From NCBI RefSeq assembly GCF_004402045.1, contig NZ_SOMG01000030.1, forward strand, positions 992,001 through 1,056,000: a stretch of DNA of 64,000 nt. The letters run 5' to 3'. Numbering within the stretch: position 1 is the first letter of the stretch; the number at the start of each line of letters is the position of its first letter. Below, one piece after another: positions 19,656-29,305 of this stretch. The position numbers and the translations under genes were made by a program. Source of the stretch: Lelliottia nimipressuralis (GTDB lineage: Bacteria; Pseudomonadota; Gammaproteobacteria; Enterobacterales; Enterobacteriaceae). A model generated the notes under the pieces. It was not told the origin of the DNA. It saw only the letters and a list, made by a program, of their open reading frames with translations, and did no database searches.

Positions 19656-22154
19656 TTACGGGGAATTTTCCGGAATTTCCTGAAACATTGTTTTGAGCTC
19701 CGGCACGCACGAACCGCAGTTGGTTCCGCAGCGTAACTGTGCGCCCAGCATGGAGACGGAATCACAACCTCCGGCAATTGCCTCCCGTATCGCCTTTTCC
19801 CCGACGCTGAAACAGCTACAGACAATGCGCCCCGGATCCGCCGCCTTGCCGATGCCCTGCCCGTTCAGCAGCGCATGGCGCGCAGCAGGCGTTGAGGGCG
19901 GCGATTGAAAAGCGGCTTCTATCACCGTATGCGCCAGCGCCGGTAGCGCGGTGTCCTCCCAGAAACCCAGCATCAGCTGGCCTTCATGCCAGGCCAGCAC
20001 GCTGCTACGCTCACCGGTTTGAGCAACCTGAAGCTGCCAGCCCCGGCCGCTGGCGTAATCCATAATCCACGACAGCAGCGGTTTATCGCCCGCCACCGTC
20101 AGGCGTGACGCTTTGCGCCACCAGTAAACCGAAGCGGGCATTTCCAGCCGTTCGCGGGAGTAGAGTTCTCCCTGCCAGGCGGGCTGCCAGGGCATGATTC
20201 TGACGGCGGTTTGTTTACTCTCCGGCTGGCCCGACACCGGATCGCAGCGCCCTTCCACGAGCGCATTCACCTTTCCCTGGCGGGCAAACTCGGCGTTCCA
20301 GTGCATCGGGGCAAAAACCTCTCCTTCACGCTGTCCGTCGCTGACGCGCACTCTTGCCACCATGACGCCGCGCGGCGAGCTGATGCGCGCCAGCTGGTCG
20401 TCGCCCAGGGAAAACCGAACAGCGTCTGCGGGGCAAACCTCAACAAACGGCTCGGCTATATGCTGCATCAGTCTGGCCACGTATCCCGTTCGGGTCATGG
20501 TGTGCCACTGATCGCGAATGCGCCCGGTGTTGAGAATCAGCGGGTATAATGCGCTGACCGTCGCACCGTGCGACAGAGGGTTAACGATGACGATGTTTCG
20601 GCACGGAAAATCCCCCGTCGGCCACTGATAAGGCTCAAGCTGCTGCCACTCCTCACGGGTCAGCGCAGCCAGGTCATGAAGGTTTAGCGCCCGCGCGCCG
20701 TCATTTTCAAAGGCCGTCAGCGCCGCATGCTCGCAAAAAATCTCGTGGGGATGTTGCCAGGCAAACGCGTCGCTGTAGCCCAGCTGCTTTGCCACCTGCG
20801 CGACGATCCACCAGTCCGGCTTCGCTTCTCCCGGCGCGGGCAGAAACGCGCGCTGGCGCGAGATGCGCCGTTCCGAGTTAGTGACCGTGCCGTCCTTCTC
20901 CCCCCAGCCCAGCGCCGGAAAGCGAATATGGGCAAACCGGCCGGTGTCGGTGTCGTTCATCACCTCAGAGACAATCACCAGCGGGCAGCCTGCCAGCGCC
21001 TGACACACCGCGTGACTGTCCGGCAGCGAGACGGCAGGGTTGGTGCCCATGATCCACACCGCCTTCACCTCGCCGCGGGCAATGGCGTCAAACAGCTCCA
21101 CCGCCATCAGCCCCGGGGTTTGCGCAAGCCGTTCCGTTCCCCAGAAACGCGCCACCCGCGAAAGATCGTCCGGCTCAAAGTTCATGTGCGCCGCCAGCTG
21201 ATTTGCCAGCCCGCCCACTTCCCTTCCGCCCATCGCGTTAGGCTGTCCGGTCAGCGAAAACGGGCCGCAGCCCGGACGGTTAAATTTCCCGCTGGCAAGG
21301 TGAACGTTAATGATGGCGCTGCATTTGTCGCTGCCGCTGGAGGACTGGTTGATCCCCATTGTGTAGAGCGTGACGGCCCGGGGCGCCGTCATAAACCAGT
21401 CGTAAAAGGTGCCAATATCCTGCGGCAAAAGACCGCAAAATGCCGCCACGCGCTCAACGGGCCACTCATCCGCTCCCTGAATCAGGTTCAGCAGGCCGAC
21501 AAATAATCCGGCATCACTCCCCGGCGCAAGCGCCAGATGCAGGTCGGCAATATCGCAGGTGGCGGTTCTGCGCGGGTCGATGACCACCACCTTCATCTCC
21601 GGATTGGCGTTCCGCGCCTGCACCAGCCGCTGATACAGCACCGGATGCGTCCAGGCCGCATTTGAGCCAACCAGCACCACCAGATCGCTGTTTTCTACAT
21701 CCTCGTAGCTGCACGGCACGACGTCTTCACCGAAGGCGCGTTTATAGCCGACGACCGCCGACGACATGCAAAGCCGGGAGTTGGTATCAATGTTCGCCGC
21801 GCCGATAAACCCTTTCATCAGCTTATTGGCGGCGTAGTAGTCCTCGGTCAGCAACTGCCCGGACGCGTAAAATGCCACCGCCTGCGGCCCATAAGCGTCG
21901 ATGATGTCCCGCAACCGTTCACCTGCCGTCCCCAGCGCCTGCGCCCAGCCCACCTCAACACCGTCAACAACGGGGTGCAGCAATCGCCCCTGCAGGCCCG
22001 TCGTTTCCCCCAGGGCAGCCCCTTTCACGCACAGTCGTCCAGCATTCGCCGGGTGGGTTTCATCCCCCCGAACGCTAACCATTTCATCTTCCACGCGGGC
22101 GACCACGCCGCAGCCGACCCCGCAGTAGGGGCACGTTGTCCGGGTTTCAGTCAT
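19656..22154 (-). CDS. nasA: Assimilatory nitrate reductase catalytic subunit NasA
   Basis: Cytoplasmic molybdopterin enzyme reducing nitrate to nitrite for nitrogen assimilation. The start at 22154 (MTETRTTCPYCGVG) gives 832 residues and overlaps the upstream stop by 4 bp; the open frame extends 14 codons further without support. The N-terminal [4Fe-4S] motif CPYCGVGCGV with a later CVKG is followed by molybdopterin domains and a C-terminal BFD-like [2Fe-2S] domain (IVCSCFSVGE and CGTNCGSC). This layout matches Klebsiella NasA. Last gene of the nas operon. Confidence 0.95.
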   Translation of the reverse strand: MTETRTTCPYCGVGCGVVARVEDEMVSVRGDETHPANAGRLCVKGAALGETTGLQGRLLHPVVDGVEVGWAQALGTAGERLRDIIDAYGPQAVAFYASGQLLTEDYYAANKLMKGFIGAANIDTNSRLCMSSAVVGYKRAFGEDVVPCSYEDVENSDLVVLVGSNAAWTHPVLYQRLVQARNANPEMKVVVIDPRRTATCDIADLHLALAPGSDAGLFVGLLNLIQGADEWPVERVAAFCGLLPQDIGTFYDWFMTAPRAVTLYTMGINQSSSGSDKCSAIINVHLASGKFNRPGCGPFSLTGQPNAMGGREVGGLANQLAAHMNFEPDDLSRVARFWGTERLAQTPGLMAVELFDAIARGEVKAVWIMGTNPAVSLPDSHAVCQALAGCPLVIVSEVMNDTDTGRFAHIRFPALGWGEKDGTVTNSERRISRQRAFLPAPGEAKPDWWIVAQVAKQLGYSDAFAWQHPHEIFCEHAALTAFENDGARALNLHDLAALTREEWQQLEPYQWPTGDFPCRNIVIVNPLSHGATVSALYPLILNTGRIRDQWHTMTRTGYVARLMQHIAEPFVEVCPADAVRFSLGDDQLARISSPRGVMVARVRVSDGQREGEVFAPMHWNAEFARQGKVNALVEGRCDPVSGQPESKQTAVRIMPWQPAWQGELYSRERLEMPASVYWWRKASRLTVAGDKPLLSWIMDYASGRGWQLQVAQTGERSSVLAWHEGQLMLGFWEDTALPALAHTVIEAAFQSPPSTPAARHALLNGQGIGKAADPGRIVCSCFSVGEKAIREAIAGGCDSVSMLGAQLRCGTNCGSCVPELKTMFQEIPENSP

Positions 22155-25100
22155 GAGGCCTCCGCACGCATCACCAGGGCGTCGTTTCCGACCCACACTT
22201 TGCCGTCTTCAATTTTTACCGGCCAGGCGCGCACCGCAGGTTCGCCGTTATCCGCCTGACAGCCGTCGCGCAGGCGAATGCGCTGTTTATAGAGCGGGGA
22301 GATCACCACCGGCTCCCCCGCCGCATCGCCAAGAATGCCGCGGGAAAGCACGTTCGCGCTGCTGCCGGGCTCCCGATCGTCGAGGGCGTAAACGAACTCA
22401 CCAAAGCGGAACAGCGCAATCGGCTTACGCCCAAGCCGCGCGCCAATGCCCGCCTGCTCGGGGATGTCGTCGATGCCGCACATTTCCTGCCAGCGCTTAT
22501 TGTGATCCGCTGCGGCGTCATTCACGGCAGTGCGGAATAGCGCCAGACGGTTCGGATCGTTAAGCGTGGTCTGCCATTCGCACTGGTAGGTTTCCACCAC
22601 CCGAGCCATCTCCTGCTCCAGCTCATGGGCGATGCCCAGGCTGTCGTTGAGGATCACCTCCCGCAGATAGTCGAGACCGCCTTCCAGGTTATCCATCCAG
22701 GTGCTGGTGCGCTGCAGGCGATCCGCCGTGCGGATGTAAAACATCAGGAAACGGTCAACGGTGCGGATCAGCGTTTCATCATCGAGATCGCTGGCGAAGA
22801 GATCCGCATGGCGCGGCTTTATGCCGCCGTTGCCGCACAGATAGAGGTTCCAGCCTTTGTCCGTGGCGATGACCCCGACGTCTTTACTCTGCGCCTCGGC
22901 GCATTCGCGGGTACAGCCTGAGACGGCCATTTTGATTTTGTGCGGCGCACGCAGGCCCTTGTAGCGGTGCTCCAGCCTGACCGCGAGGCCGGTGGAGTCC
23001 TGCACGCCGTAGCGACACCACGTCGACCCGACGCAGGATTTCACCGTGCGCAGGGATTTCCCGTAAGCATGCCCGGTTTCAAACCCGGCCTCCACCAGCG
23101 CCTGCCAAATCTCCGGCAGCTGCTCAAGGGTGGCACCGAAGAGGTCGATACGCTGGCCGCCGGTGATTTTGCTGTAAAGGCTGTAGCGTTTCGCAATCTG
23201 GCCGATGGCAATCAGCCCGTCGGCGGTCACTTCCCCTGCGGGCATACGCGGCACGATGGAGTAGGTGCCGTCCTTCTGGATGTTGGCAAAATAGCGGTCG
23301 TTGGTGTCCTGCAGCGGCAGGTGTGACGGTTTCAGCAGGTATTCATTCCAGCACGAGGCCAGCACCGACCCCACCAGCGGCTTGCAGATCTCACATCCGT
23401 GCCCCTGCCCGTAGCGGCTAATCAGCTGTTCGAAAGTGCGAATATGGTTAACGCGCACCAGGTGGTAAATCTCCTGACGCGAGTACGGGAAGTGTTCACA
23501 GATATCCTTTTTCACCTCCACGCCCTGCTCGGCAAGCTGGAACTCCATCACCTGCTTCACCAGCGCGCTACACCCGCCGCAGCCGGTTGCCGCTTTGGTG
23601 CACTGCTTGATGGCGCCGATGTCGGTCGCGCCGGCGCTCACCGCCTGGCAGATATCGCCTTTGCTGACGTTATGGCAGGAGCAGATTTGCGCGCTTTCCG
23701 GCAGCGCCGCCACGCCGAGCGCTTTTGGCGCGCTGCCTGACGATGCGGGTAAAATCAGCGTCTCCGGCTCTTTTGGCAGGGCAACCCCGTTGAGCATCAT
23801 CTGCACCAGCGTGGCGTATTCGCTGGCATCGCCCACCAGCACGCCGCCCAACAGCGTTTTTCCGTCGTTGCTCACCACCATTTTCTTGTAGATTTGCTGC
23901 GGGCCATGCGTCCACTGGTAGCTCAGCGCGCCCGGCGTGCGCCCGTGAGCGTCACCGAACGAGGCCACGTCCACGCCCAGCAGCTTGAGTTTGGTGCTCA
24001 TATCCGCGCCGGTAAAGGTTTTATCCTCACCCGCCAGCGCGGCGGCGGCCACCCGCGCCATCTGATAGCCGGGCGCGACCAGTCCGAAGATTTTCCCCTC
24101 CCACAGCGCGCATTCGCCTATGGCAAGCACGTCCGGATCGGAGGTACGACAGCCGTCGTCAATGCAGACCCCGCCGCGCTCGCCGATAGCCAGCCCGCTG
24201 CTGCGCGCCAGCGAGTCCTGGGGACGAATACCCGCAGAAAAGACCACCATGTCCGTTTCCAGCTGTTCGCCGTCGGCGAAGCGCAGCACCAGCCCGCCGT
24301 CCGCGATGGCGATCTCCGTCGTCGCTTTACTGGTGTGCACGCCGACCCCCAGCGCCTCGATTTTCTTGCGCAGCATCGCCGCGCCGTCGCCGTCGAGCTG
24401 GACCGCCATCAGATTGGGAGCAAACTCCACCACGTGGGTTTCCAGGCCCAGCTGTTTCAGGGCGTTGGCCGCTTCCAGCCCGAGCAACCCACCGCCAATC
24501 ACCACGCCGCGGCGGGAGCCTGCCGCATGGGCCGCAATCGCGTCCAGATCGTCAAGGGTGCGGTAGACAAAGCAGCCCGGTAAATCGTTGCCCGGTACGG
24601 GCGGCACAAACGGGTATGAGCCGGTCGCCAGCACCAGTTTGTCCCAGTGGGTTTCATGTCCGCTGGCGGTGCGCACCACGCGTGCATCGCGATCGATAAC
24701 GACGATCTGCTGCGACAGGCGCAGCTCAATGCCGTTGTCAGCAAAGAAATCCCCTTCCACCAGCGAGAGCGACTCCGCGCTGCGGCCGCCAAAATATTCC
24801 GACAGATGCACGCGGTCATAAGCGGCATAGCGCTCCTCACCAAAGACAACAATCTGATACTGCTGATGCAAATTGCGGCTAACGCAATCTTCGAGAAAAT
24901 GATGGCCGACCATACCGTGTCCAACCACCACCAAAGTAGGTTTTGTCATAGCGTTCTGTCCTGCAACCTGCGGTTGCGTAGTGAAACGATCGAACAGCCA
25001 GTCCGCGTGGGCGGGCGCAGCCGTTGCCAGTAAATCGGTAAATGTCGCCGCGCTCCGGCAGTCGCCCATCAGCAGCACGCCAGCCAGCGCCCCGCGATGA

Positions 25101-26140
25101 ATCAATAAGCGTCGGTAGTGGCGCGTCAGCGGATCCCATGCGCTCCAGACCACGTCGTCCGGCTGTTCCGTGGCGCGACCGGCGGTGAACAGTTCGATTC
25201 CCGTCACCTTGAGCCGCATCCCGCTGTCCGTTGGGGCAAAAGACGCTACGGCTTCACCGGCCAGCCGGGCGGCGAGGATATCCGCCTGCGCCAGACAGGG
25301 GGCGACCAGGCCAAAGGTCTGGCCATCGATCTCGCAGCATTCGCCAATGGCGCTGACGTTCGCAGCGGAGGTCTGCATCTGCGGGTTAACGACAATGCCG
25401 CGGGCGCAGTGGATGCCGCTGGCTTTTGCCAGTGAGATGTTGGGCTGTACCCCTGTCGTCAGCACCACCCGGGTGGCGCTAACCCGCTTACCGTCAGATA
25501 ACGTCACCGAGTCCGCTGCGATGGACGCAATCCCTGACGACAGCGCGCAGCGTACTCCGCGCTCCGTCAGCGCCTCCTCGAGCAGGAGGCCAGCCTTCCG
25601 ATCCAGCTGTTGTTCCATCAGCCACGCCCCGCGATGTACCAGCGTGACATTGTCACAACGATTTGCGAGCGCCGCCGCAGCCTCAACGCCGAGCACGCCG
25701 CCGCCCAGCACCACCGCCGGGCCCGGGATAGCCTGAATCGCATCGATATCCGCCAGCCGTCGGAAGGTAAACACATGAGACGCGTCGCCGCCGGGGATGG
25801 GTGGCACAAAGGGCGTTGAACCGGTGGCAAACACCAGCTCATCCCAGGCCAGCGTGGTTTGTGCTGTACGGACCAGCCGCTTCGCCACATCTACCGCGAG
25901 CACCTTTTCCCCCCTTCGCACGGTCACCCCCCGGGCCTCATACCAGGCGTCATCCTGCAGGCGGATCTGCTCTGCCTGTTTTTCCCCGCCCAGCACCGGA
26001 GAGAGCAGGATGCGGTTGTACGCGTGTTCAGGCTCATCGCCCAGCACGGTAATCGCGAAGCGACCGGGAGCACGCTCCGTCAGCGAAGCAATCAGCCGCG
26101 CTGCTGCCATCCCATTGCCGATAACGATCAGTCGCGTCAT
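22151..26140 (-). CDS. NasC-NasB fusion: nitrate reductase electron-transfer and siroheme nitrite reductase
   Basis: One uninterrupted frame of 1329 residues. Residues 1-397 are an FAD/NAD(P)H oxidoreductase like Klebsiella NasC (MTRLIVIGNGMAAARL). From Met398 (MTKPTLVVVGHGMVGHHF) the rest is a NirB-type nitrite reductase: a second FAD/NAD domain, a BFD-like [2Fe-2S] motif (CSCHNVSKGD), and the siroheme/[4Fe-4S] motifs CVGSTWC and CTREC. A NirD-like Rieske-type domain occupies about the last 100 residues. The start at 26140 follows nasD by 10 bp. In K. oxytoca, as I recall, nasC and nasB are separate genes; an internal start at 24949 with AGGA upstream could still give a separate 932-residue NasB. 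Confidence 0.9.
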   Translation of the reverse strand: MTRLIVIGNGMAAARLIASLTERAPGRFAITVLGDEPEHAYNRILLSPVLGGEKQAEQIRLQDDAWYEARGVTVRRGEKVLAVDVAKRLVRTAQTTLAWDELVFATGSTPFVPPIPGGDASHVFTFRRLADIDAIQAIPGPAVVLGGGVLGVEAAAALANRCDNVTLVHRGAWLMEQQLDRKAGLLLEEALTERGVRCALSSGIASIAADSVTLSDGKRVSATRVVLTTGVQPNISLAKASGIHCARGIVVNPQMQTSAANVSAIGECCEIDGQTFGLVAPCLAQADILAARLAGEAVASFAPTDSGMRLKVTGIELFTAGRATEQPDDVVWSAWDPLTRHYRRLLIHRGALAGVLLMGDCRSAATFTDLLATAAPAHADWLFDRFTTQPQVAGQNAMTKPTLVVVGHGMVGHHFLEDCVSRNLHQQYQIVVFGEERYAAYDRVHLSEYFGGRSAESLSLVEGDFFADNGIELRLSQQIVVIDRDARVVRTASGHETHWDKLVLATGSYPFVPPVPGNDLPGCFVYRTLDDLDAIAAHAAGSRRGVVIGGGLLGLEAANALKQLGLETHVVEFAPNLMAVQLDGDGAAMLRKKIEALGVGVHTSKATTEIAIADGGLVLRFADGEQLETDMVVFSAGIRPQDSLARSSGLAIGERGGVCIDDGCRTSDPDVLAIGECALWEGKIFGLVAPGYQMARVAAAALAGEDKTFTGADMSTKLKLLGVDVASFGDAHGRTPGALSYQWTHGPQQIYKKMVVSNDGKTLLGGVLVGDASEYATLVQMMLNGVALPKEPETLILPASSGSAPKALGVAALPESAQICSCHNVSKGDICQAVSAGATDIGAIKQCTKAATGCGGCSALVKQVMEFQLAEQGVEVKKDICEHFPYSRQEIYHLVRVNHIRTFEQLISRYGQGHGCEICKPLVGSVLASCWNEYLLKPSHLPLQDTNDRYFANIQKDGTYSIVPRMPAGEVTADGLIAIGQIAKRYSLYSKITGGQRIDLFGATLEQLPEIWQALVEAGFETGHAYGKSLRTVKSCVGSTWCRYGVQDSTGLAVRLEHRYKGLRAPHKIKMAVSGCTRECAEAQSKDVGVIATDKGWNLYLCGNGGIKPRHADLFASDLDDETLIRTVDRFLMFYIRTADRLQRTSTWMDNLEGGLDYLREVILNDSLGIAHELEQEMARVVETYQCEWQTTLNDPNRLALFRTAVNDAAADHNKRWQEMCGIDDIPEQAGIGARLGRKPIALFRFGEFVYALDDREPGSSANVLSRGILGDAAGEPVVISPLYKQRIRLRDGCQADNGEPAVRAWPVKIEDGKVWVGNDALVMRAEAS

Positions 26141-26150
26141 GGCTGCCCCG

Positions 26151-26939
26151 CTACGCCGCTTTGGGCTGTTTTTCATAGAGGAAATGCAGGATCTGCTGGC
26201 GCAGATGGTGATAGCGGCTGTCGTCCGCCAGCTGCACCCGGTTACGCGGGCGCGGCAGGTCAACGTTCAGGATCTCCCCAACGGTCGCCGCCGGGCCGTT
26301 GGTCATCATCAGCACGCGATCGGAGAGCAGTACCGCCTCGTCCACGTCGTGGGTGATAAGCACAATGGTGGTGTTGAGCGCCTGCTGGATCTGCATCACC
26401 GAGTCCTGCAGATGGGCGCGCGTCAGCGCATCCAGCGCGCCGAACGGCTCATCCATCAGCAGCACTTTCGGCTTCATCGCCAGCGCGCGGGCAATCCCGA
26501 CGCGCTGTTTCATGCCGCCGGAGATCTCTCCCGGGCGCTTATGCATGGCGTGCCCCATCTGCACGCGATCGAGATTGTGTTCAATCCACTCCCGGCGCTC
26601 CGCCTTGCTCATGGTGTGACGAAACACGTGATTCACCGCCAGAGCAACGTTGTCGAAGCAGGTGAGCCACGGCAGCAGCGAATGATTCTGAAAGACCACG
26701 GCACGCTCCGGCCCTGGCCCGGCAATTTCCCGGTTGTCGCAAATCAGCCCGCCTTCCGTCGGCAGAGTAATGCCGGCGATAAGGTTCAGCAGCGTCGATT
26801 TGCCGCAGCCGGAGTGGCCAATCAGGCTCACGGTTTCGCCTTCGTGAATATCAAAAGAGACGTTCTGCAGCGCCAGAAACTCACCGCTGGCGGTGGAAAA
26901 ACGCTGGCTCACGGCCTGGACCTGAATTATTGGTTTCAT
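26151..26939 (-). CDS. nasD: Nitrate ABC transporter ATP-binding protein NasD
   Basis: ATPase of the assimilatory nitrate importer. It has 262 residues with Walker A GHSGCGKST, signature ISGGMKQRVGIARAL and Walker B VLLMDEPFGALD, followed by the H-loop THD. It belongs to the NrtD/TauB/SsuB group. It lies between nasE (9-bp gap) and the nasCB fusion (10-bp gap) in one operon. Confidence 0.95.
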   Translation of the reverse strand: MKPIIQVQAVSQRFSTASGEFLALQNVSFDIHEGETVSLIGHSGCGKSTLLNLIAGITLPTEGGLICDNREIAGPGPERAVVFQNHSLLPWLTCFDNVALAVNHVFRHTMSKAERREWIEHNLDRVQMGHAMHKRPGEISGGMKQRVGIARALAMKPKVLLMDEPFGALDALTRAHLQDSVMQIQQALNTTIVLITHDVDEAVLLSDRVLMMTNGPAATVGEILNVDLPRPRNRVQLADDSRYHHLRQQILHFLYEKQPKAA

Positions 26940-26948
26940 CTTCGCTCC

Positions 26949-27827
26949 TTATTTTTCCTGCCAGCTAAAGCGGCGGGCGATCAGCATCAGCCCCTGCTCC
27001 AGCAGTAATCCGACCACGCCAATGATGACGATGGCGATGAGAATGTTTTCGACGTTGAGGTTGTTCCACTCATTCCAGATCCAGAAGCCAATCCCTAAAC
27101 CTCCGGTCAGCATCTCGGCGGCGACAATCACCAGCCAGGCAATGCCGATGGACAGACGCACCCCGGTCAGCACCGCCGGCAGCACGGCCGGAAAGAGAAT
27201 GCGGCGCATGATGGTCCACTCAGAGAGCTGCAGCACGCGCGCGACGTTAAGGTAGTCCTGCGGAATGCGGCGTACCCCTTCGGCGGTGTTGATCACCATC
27301 GGCCAGATTGAGCAGATAAAAATGGTCCAGCTGGAGGCCGGTTCCGCTTTCTGGAATAGCAGAAGGCCGATAGGCAGCCAGGCCAGCGGGCTGACCGGAC
27401 GCAACAGCGCGATGAGCGGGCTGAACATGCGCGAGAAAAAGGTGAAGCGACCGATCAGGAAGCCAAGCGGGATCCCGGCGAGTGCGGCCAGACCAAAACC
27501 CACCGCCACGCGCTGCAGTGAGGCGAGCACGTTCCAGCCGATCCCCATGTCGTTGGGTCCGTCACGGTAAAACGGATCGGCAAACAACGTTAATGCCGAA
27601 TCCAGGGTGCTGAGCGGCGTCGGGAATCCTTTACTGTTGATCGCTGCCAGCTGCCAGAGCACGACCAGCAGCCCCAGCCCCAGAAACGCTGGAATGATGC
27701 GCTGAAGGATCCCGTTAATCCGGCGCGCGAACGTCGGCGTACGGCGGCGAATCTCTACCGGAGGCAGAATAATCACCTCCCCACTCTCCGGCGTCTCGTG
27801 TGATTTCGTCTTTTGCAGATGCTGCAT
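26949..27827 (-). CDS. nasE: Nitrate ABC transporter permease NasE
   Basis: Inner-membrane permease (NrtB family), 292 residues. A soluble N-terminus of about 35 residues precedes six hydrophobic segments. The EAA loop that contacts the ATPase is seen in the segment RIPQDYLNVARVLQLSEW. It begins 2 bp after the nasF stop. Confidence 0.95.
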   Translation of the reverse strand: MQHLQKTKSHETPESGEVIILPPVEIRRRTPTFARRINGILQRIIPAFLGLGLLVVLWQLAAINSKGFPTPLSTLDSALTLFADPFYRDGPNDMGIGWNVLASLQRVAVGFGLAALAGIPLGFLIGRFTFFSRMFSPLIALLRPVSPLAWLPIGLLLFQKAEPASSWTIFICSIWPMVINTAEGVRRIPQDYLNVARVLQLSEWTIMRRILFPAVLPAVLTGVRLSIGIAWLVIVAAEMLTGGLGIGFWIWNEWNNLNVENILIAIVIIGVVGLLLEQGLMLIARRFSWQEK

Positions 27828-27829
27828 AA

Positions 27830-29077
27830 TCAGGCCCCTTTACGATGAATGGCGAAACGGTTGGCGTATCCTTCCGGGTCGGTACCGTTCCAGACGGTGC
27901 CGTCCATCAATGTGCTGCTGCGCAGCGGTGACGCCGGTGCGGTAATGCCCCCCACCGCCGTGGCGGCATCCTGCCAGACCGCCGTCTGGTTAATGCGCTG
28001 TGCAATGCCCGCGTAGTCCGGCGCTGATTTAAGCAAGCCCCAGCGGCGGAACTGGGTTAAGAACCACATGCCGTCGGAAAGATACGGATAGCTGACGGCC
28101 CCTTCGTTAAAGAAGCGGATCGGGTGGGCGTCCTGCCAGCGCGTGCCCAGACCGTTGTCGTACTCGCCCAGCATCCGCCCGGTGAGGTACTGCTCTTTGG
28201 TATTCAGCCACGCACGGCGGGAGAGGATCTGCGCGGTCTCGCGTTTGTTTTCCGGGGAAGCATCAATCCAGCGCGCCGCCTCCAGCACCGCGCTGACCAG
28301 CGCCCGTGCGGTGTGAGGGTTTTTCTCTACCCACTCACGACGCGTACCGAGGATTTTTTCCGGATGATCGGCCCAGATGGATTGCGAGGTTGCGGCGGTA
28401 AAACCGATGCGGTCGTTGATGGCGCGCGCGTTCCACGGCTCGCCGACGCAAAAGCCGACCATGTTGCCAATGCGCATGTTCATCACCATCTGCGGCGGCG
28501 GTACCACCACGGTGCGAACATCGTCGAACGGGTTAATGCCCGCGCTGGCCAGCCAGTAGTAAAGCCACATGGCGTGTGTGCCCGTCGGGAAGGTGTGCGC
28601 GAAGGTGTACGTGCCGGGCACCTGCTGCCCAATTAGCTTTTTCAGCCCATCGAGGTCGCGAACCCCCTTCTCCGCCAGGTCGCCTGAGAGGGTAATCGCC
28701 TGGCCGTTCTGGTTAAGGGTCATCAGGTTCGCCATCTGCTGCGGCTTACCGGCGATACCCAGCTCCAGCCCGTACAGCAGACCGTAGAGAATGTGTGCGG
28801 CATCCAGCTCGCCCGCCACCAGCTTATCGCGCACCGCCGCCCAGCTCGCCTCTTTAGTGGGCACGATGGTGATGCCGTATTTTTTATCAAACCCCTTCAG
28901 CGCCGCGATAACCACGGGCGCGCAGTCGGTTAGCGGGATAAACCCGATGCGCACCGTTTCCTGCTCCGGCTTATCCGAGCCTGCCGCCCATGCGGCCTGC
29001 ATGACACCCGGTAACAGCATTGCGCCACTCGCCAGCATGCTGGCCTGCAAAAACCGTCGTCTCGACAAATCCGCCAT
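27830..29077 (-). CDS. nasF: Nitrate ABC transporter substrate-binding protein NasF
   Basis: Periplasmic nitrate-binding protein (NrtA family), 415 residues from the ATG at 29077. It has a twin-arginine signal (SRRRFLQAS followed by a hydrophobic stretch ending AAWA), so it is exported folded by Tat. CAGGAG at 29081-29086 selects this start; the 17 extra upstream codons of open frame lie in the leader. First structural gene of the operon, behind a sigma-54 promoter and a leader terminator. Confidence 0.94.
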   Translation of the reverse strand: MADLSRRRFLQASMLASGAMLLPGVMQAAWAAGSDKPEQETVRIGFIPLTDCAPVVIAALKGFDKKYGITIVPTKEASWAAVRDKLVAGELDAAHILYGLLYGLELGIAGKPQQMANLMTLNQNGQAITLSGDLAEKGVRDLDGLKKLIGQQVPGTYTFAHTFPTGTHAMWLYYWLASAGINPFDDVRTVVVPPPQMVMNMRIGNMVGFCVGEPWNARAINDRIGFTAATSQSIWADHPEKILGTRREWVEKNPHTARALVSAVLEAARWIDASPENKRETAQILSRRAWLNTKEQYLTGRMLGEYDNGLGTRWQDAHPIRFFNEGAVSYPYLSDGMWFLTQFRRWGLLKSAPDYAGIAQRINQTAVWQDAATAVGGITAPASPLRSSTLMDGTVWNGTDPEGYANRFAIHRKGA

Positions 29078-29098
29078 GACCACTCCTGAAAAAAAGAC

Positions 29099-29138
29099 AA
29101 AAAAAAGCGCCCGACAGTGCAGAAGCACTGCTGGACGC
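29099..29138 (-). terminator. nasF leader terminator (target of NasR antitermination)
   Basis: A 14-bp stem with a four-base loop (minus strand GCGTCCAGCAGTGC, TTCT, GCACTGTCGGGCGC), followed by eight T residues, lies between the promoter and the nasF ribosome site. In Klebsiella nasF, a leader terminator is bypassed when nitrate-bound NasR binds an upstream RNA hairpin. A small CGCC/GGCG stem at 29161-29172 could be part of that upstream structure. Assignment is by position and by the adjacent nasR. Confidence 0.85.
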
Positions 29139-29200
29139 CTTTATCCCGAAGACTAATGCACCGCCGTTGGCGCACCGTCAAAAATGGTTAATCTGATAAT

Positions 29201-29217
29201 GCAAAGCGAATGCCAGG
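29201..29217 (-). promoter_or_regulatory. Sigma-54 promoter of the nasF operon
   Basis: On the minus strand CTGGCATTCGCTTTGCAT has GG and GC separated by exactly 10 bases, the -24/-12 signature of RpoN promoters, with TGGCA and TTGCA intact. The predicted start near 29189 gives a leader of about 112 nt. An NtrC site should lie upstream in 29220-29305; GGTGC and GCACC half-sites occur there, but I see no canonical full site. Confidence 0.82.
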
Positions 29218-29305
29218 TTTTAACACGCTGTTTTCGCGGTGCTAACAACAATGCTTTCGCCTTCACGCACCTCAATCAGGCACAACATGCCCGCTGATTG
29301 TGCAA

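Noticed and set aside
29280..29303. Inverted repeat GCACAA-N12-TTGTGC near the nasR stop as an NtrC site
   Set aside because: The spacing does not fit the NtrC dyad and it overlaps the end of nasR; I left the enhancer unassigned.
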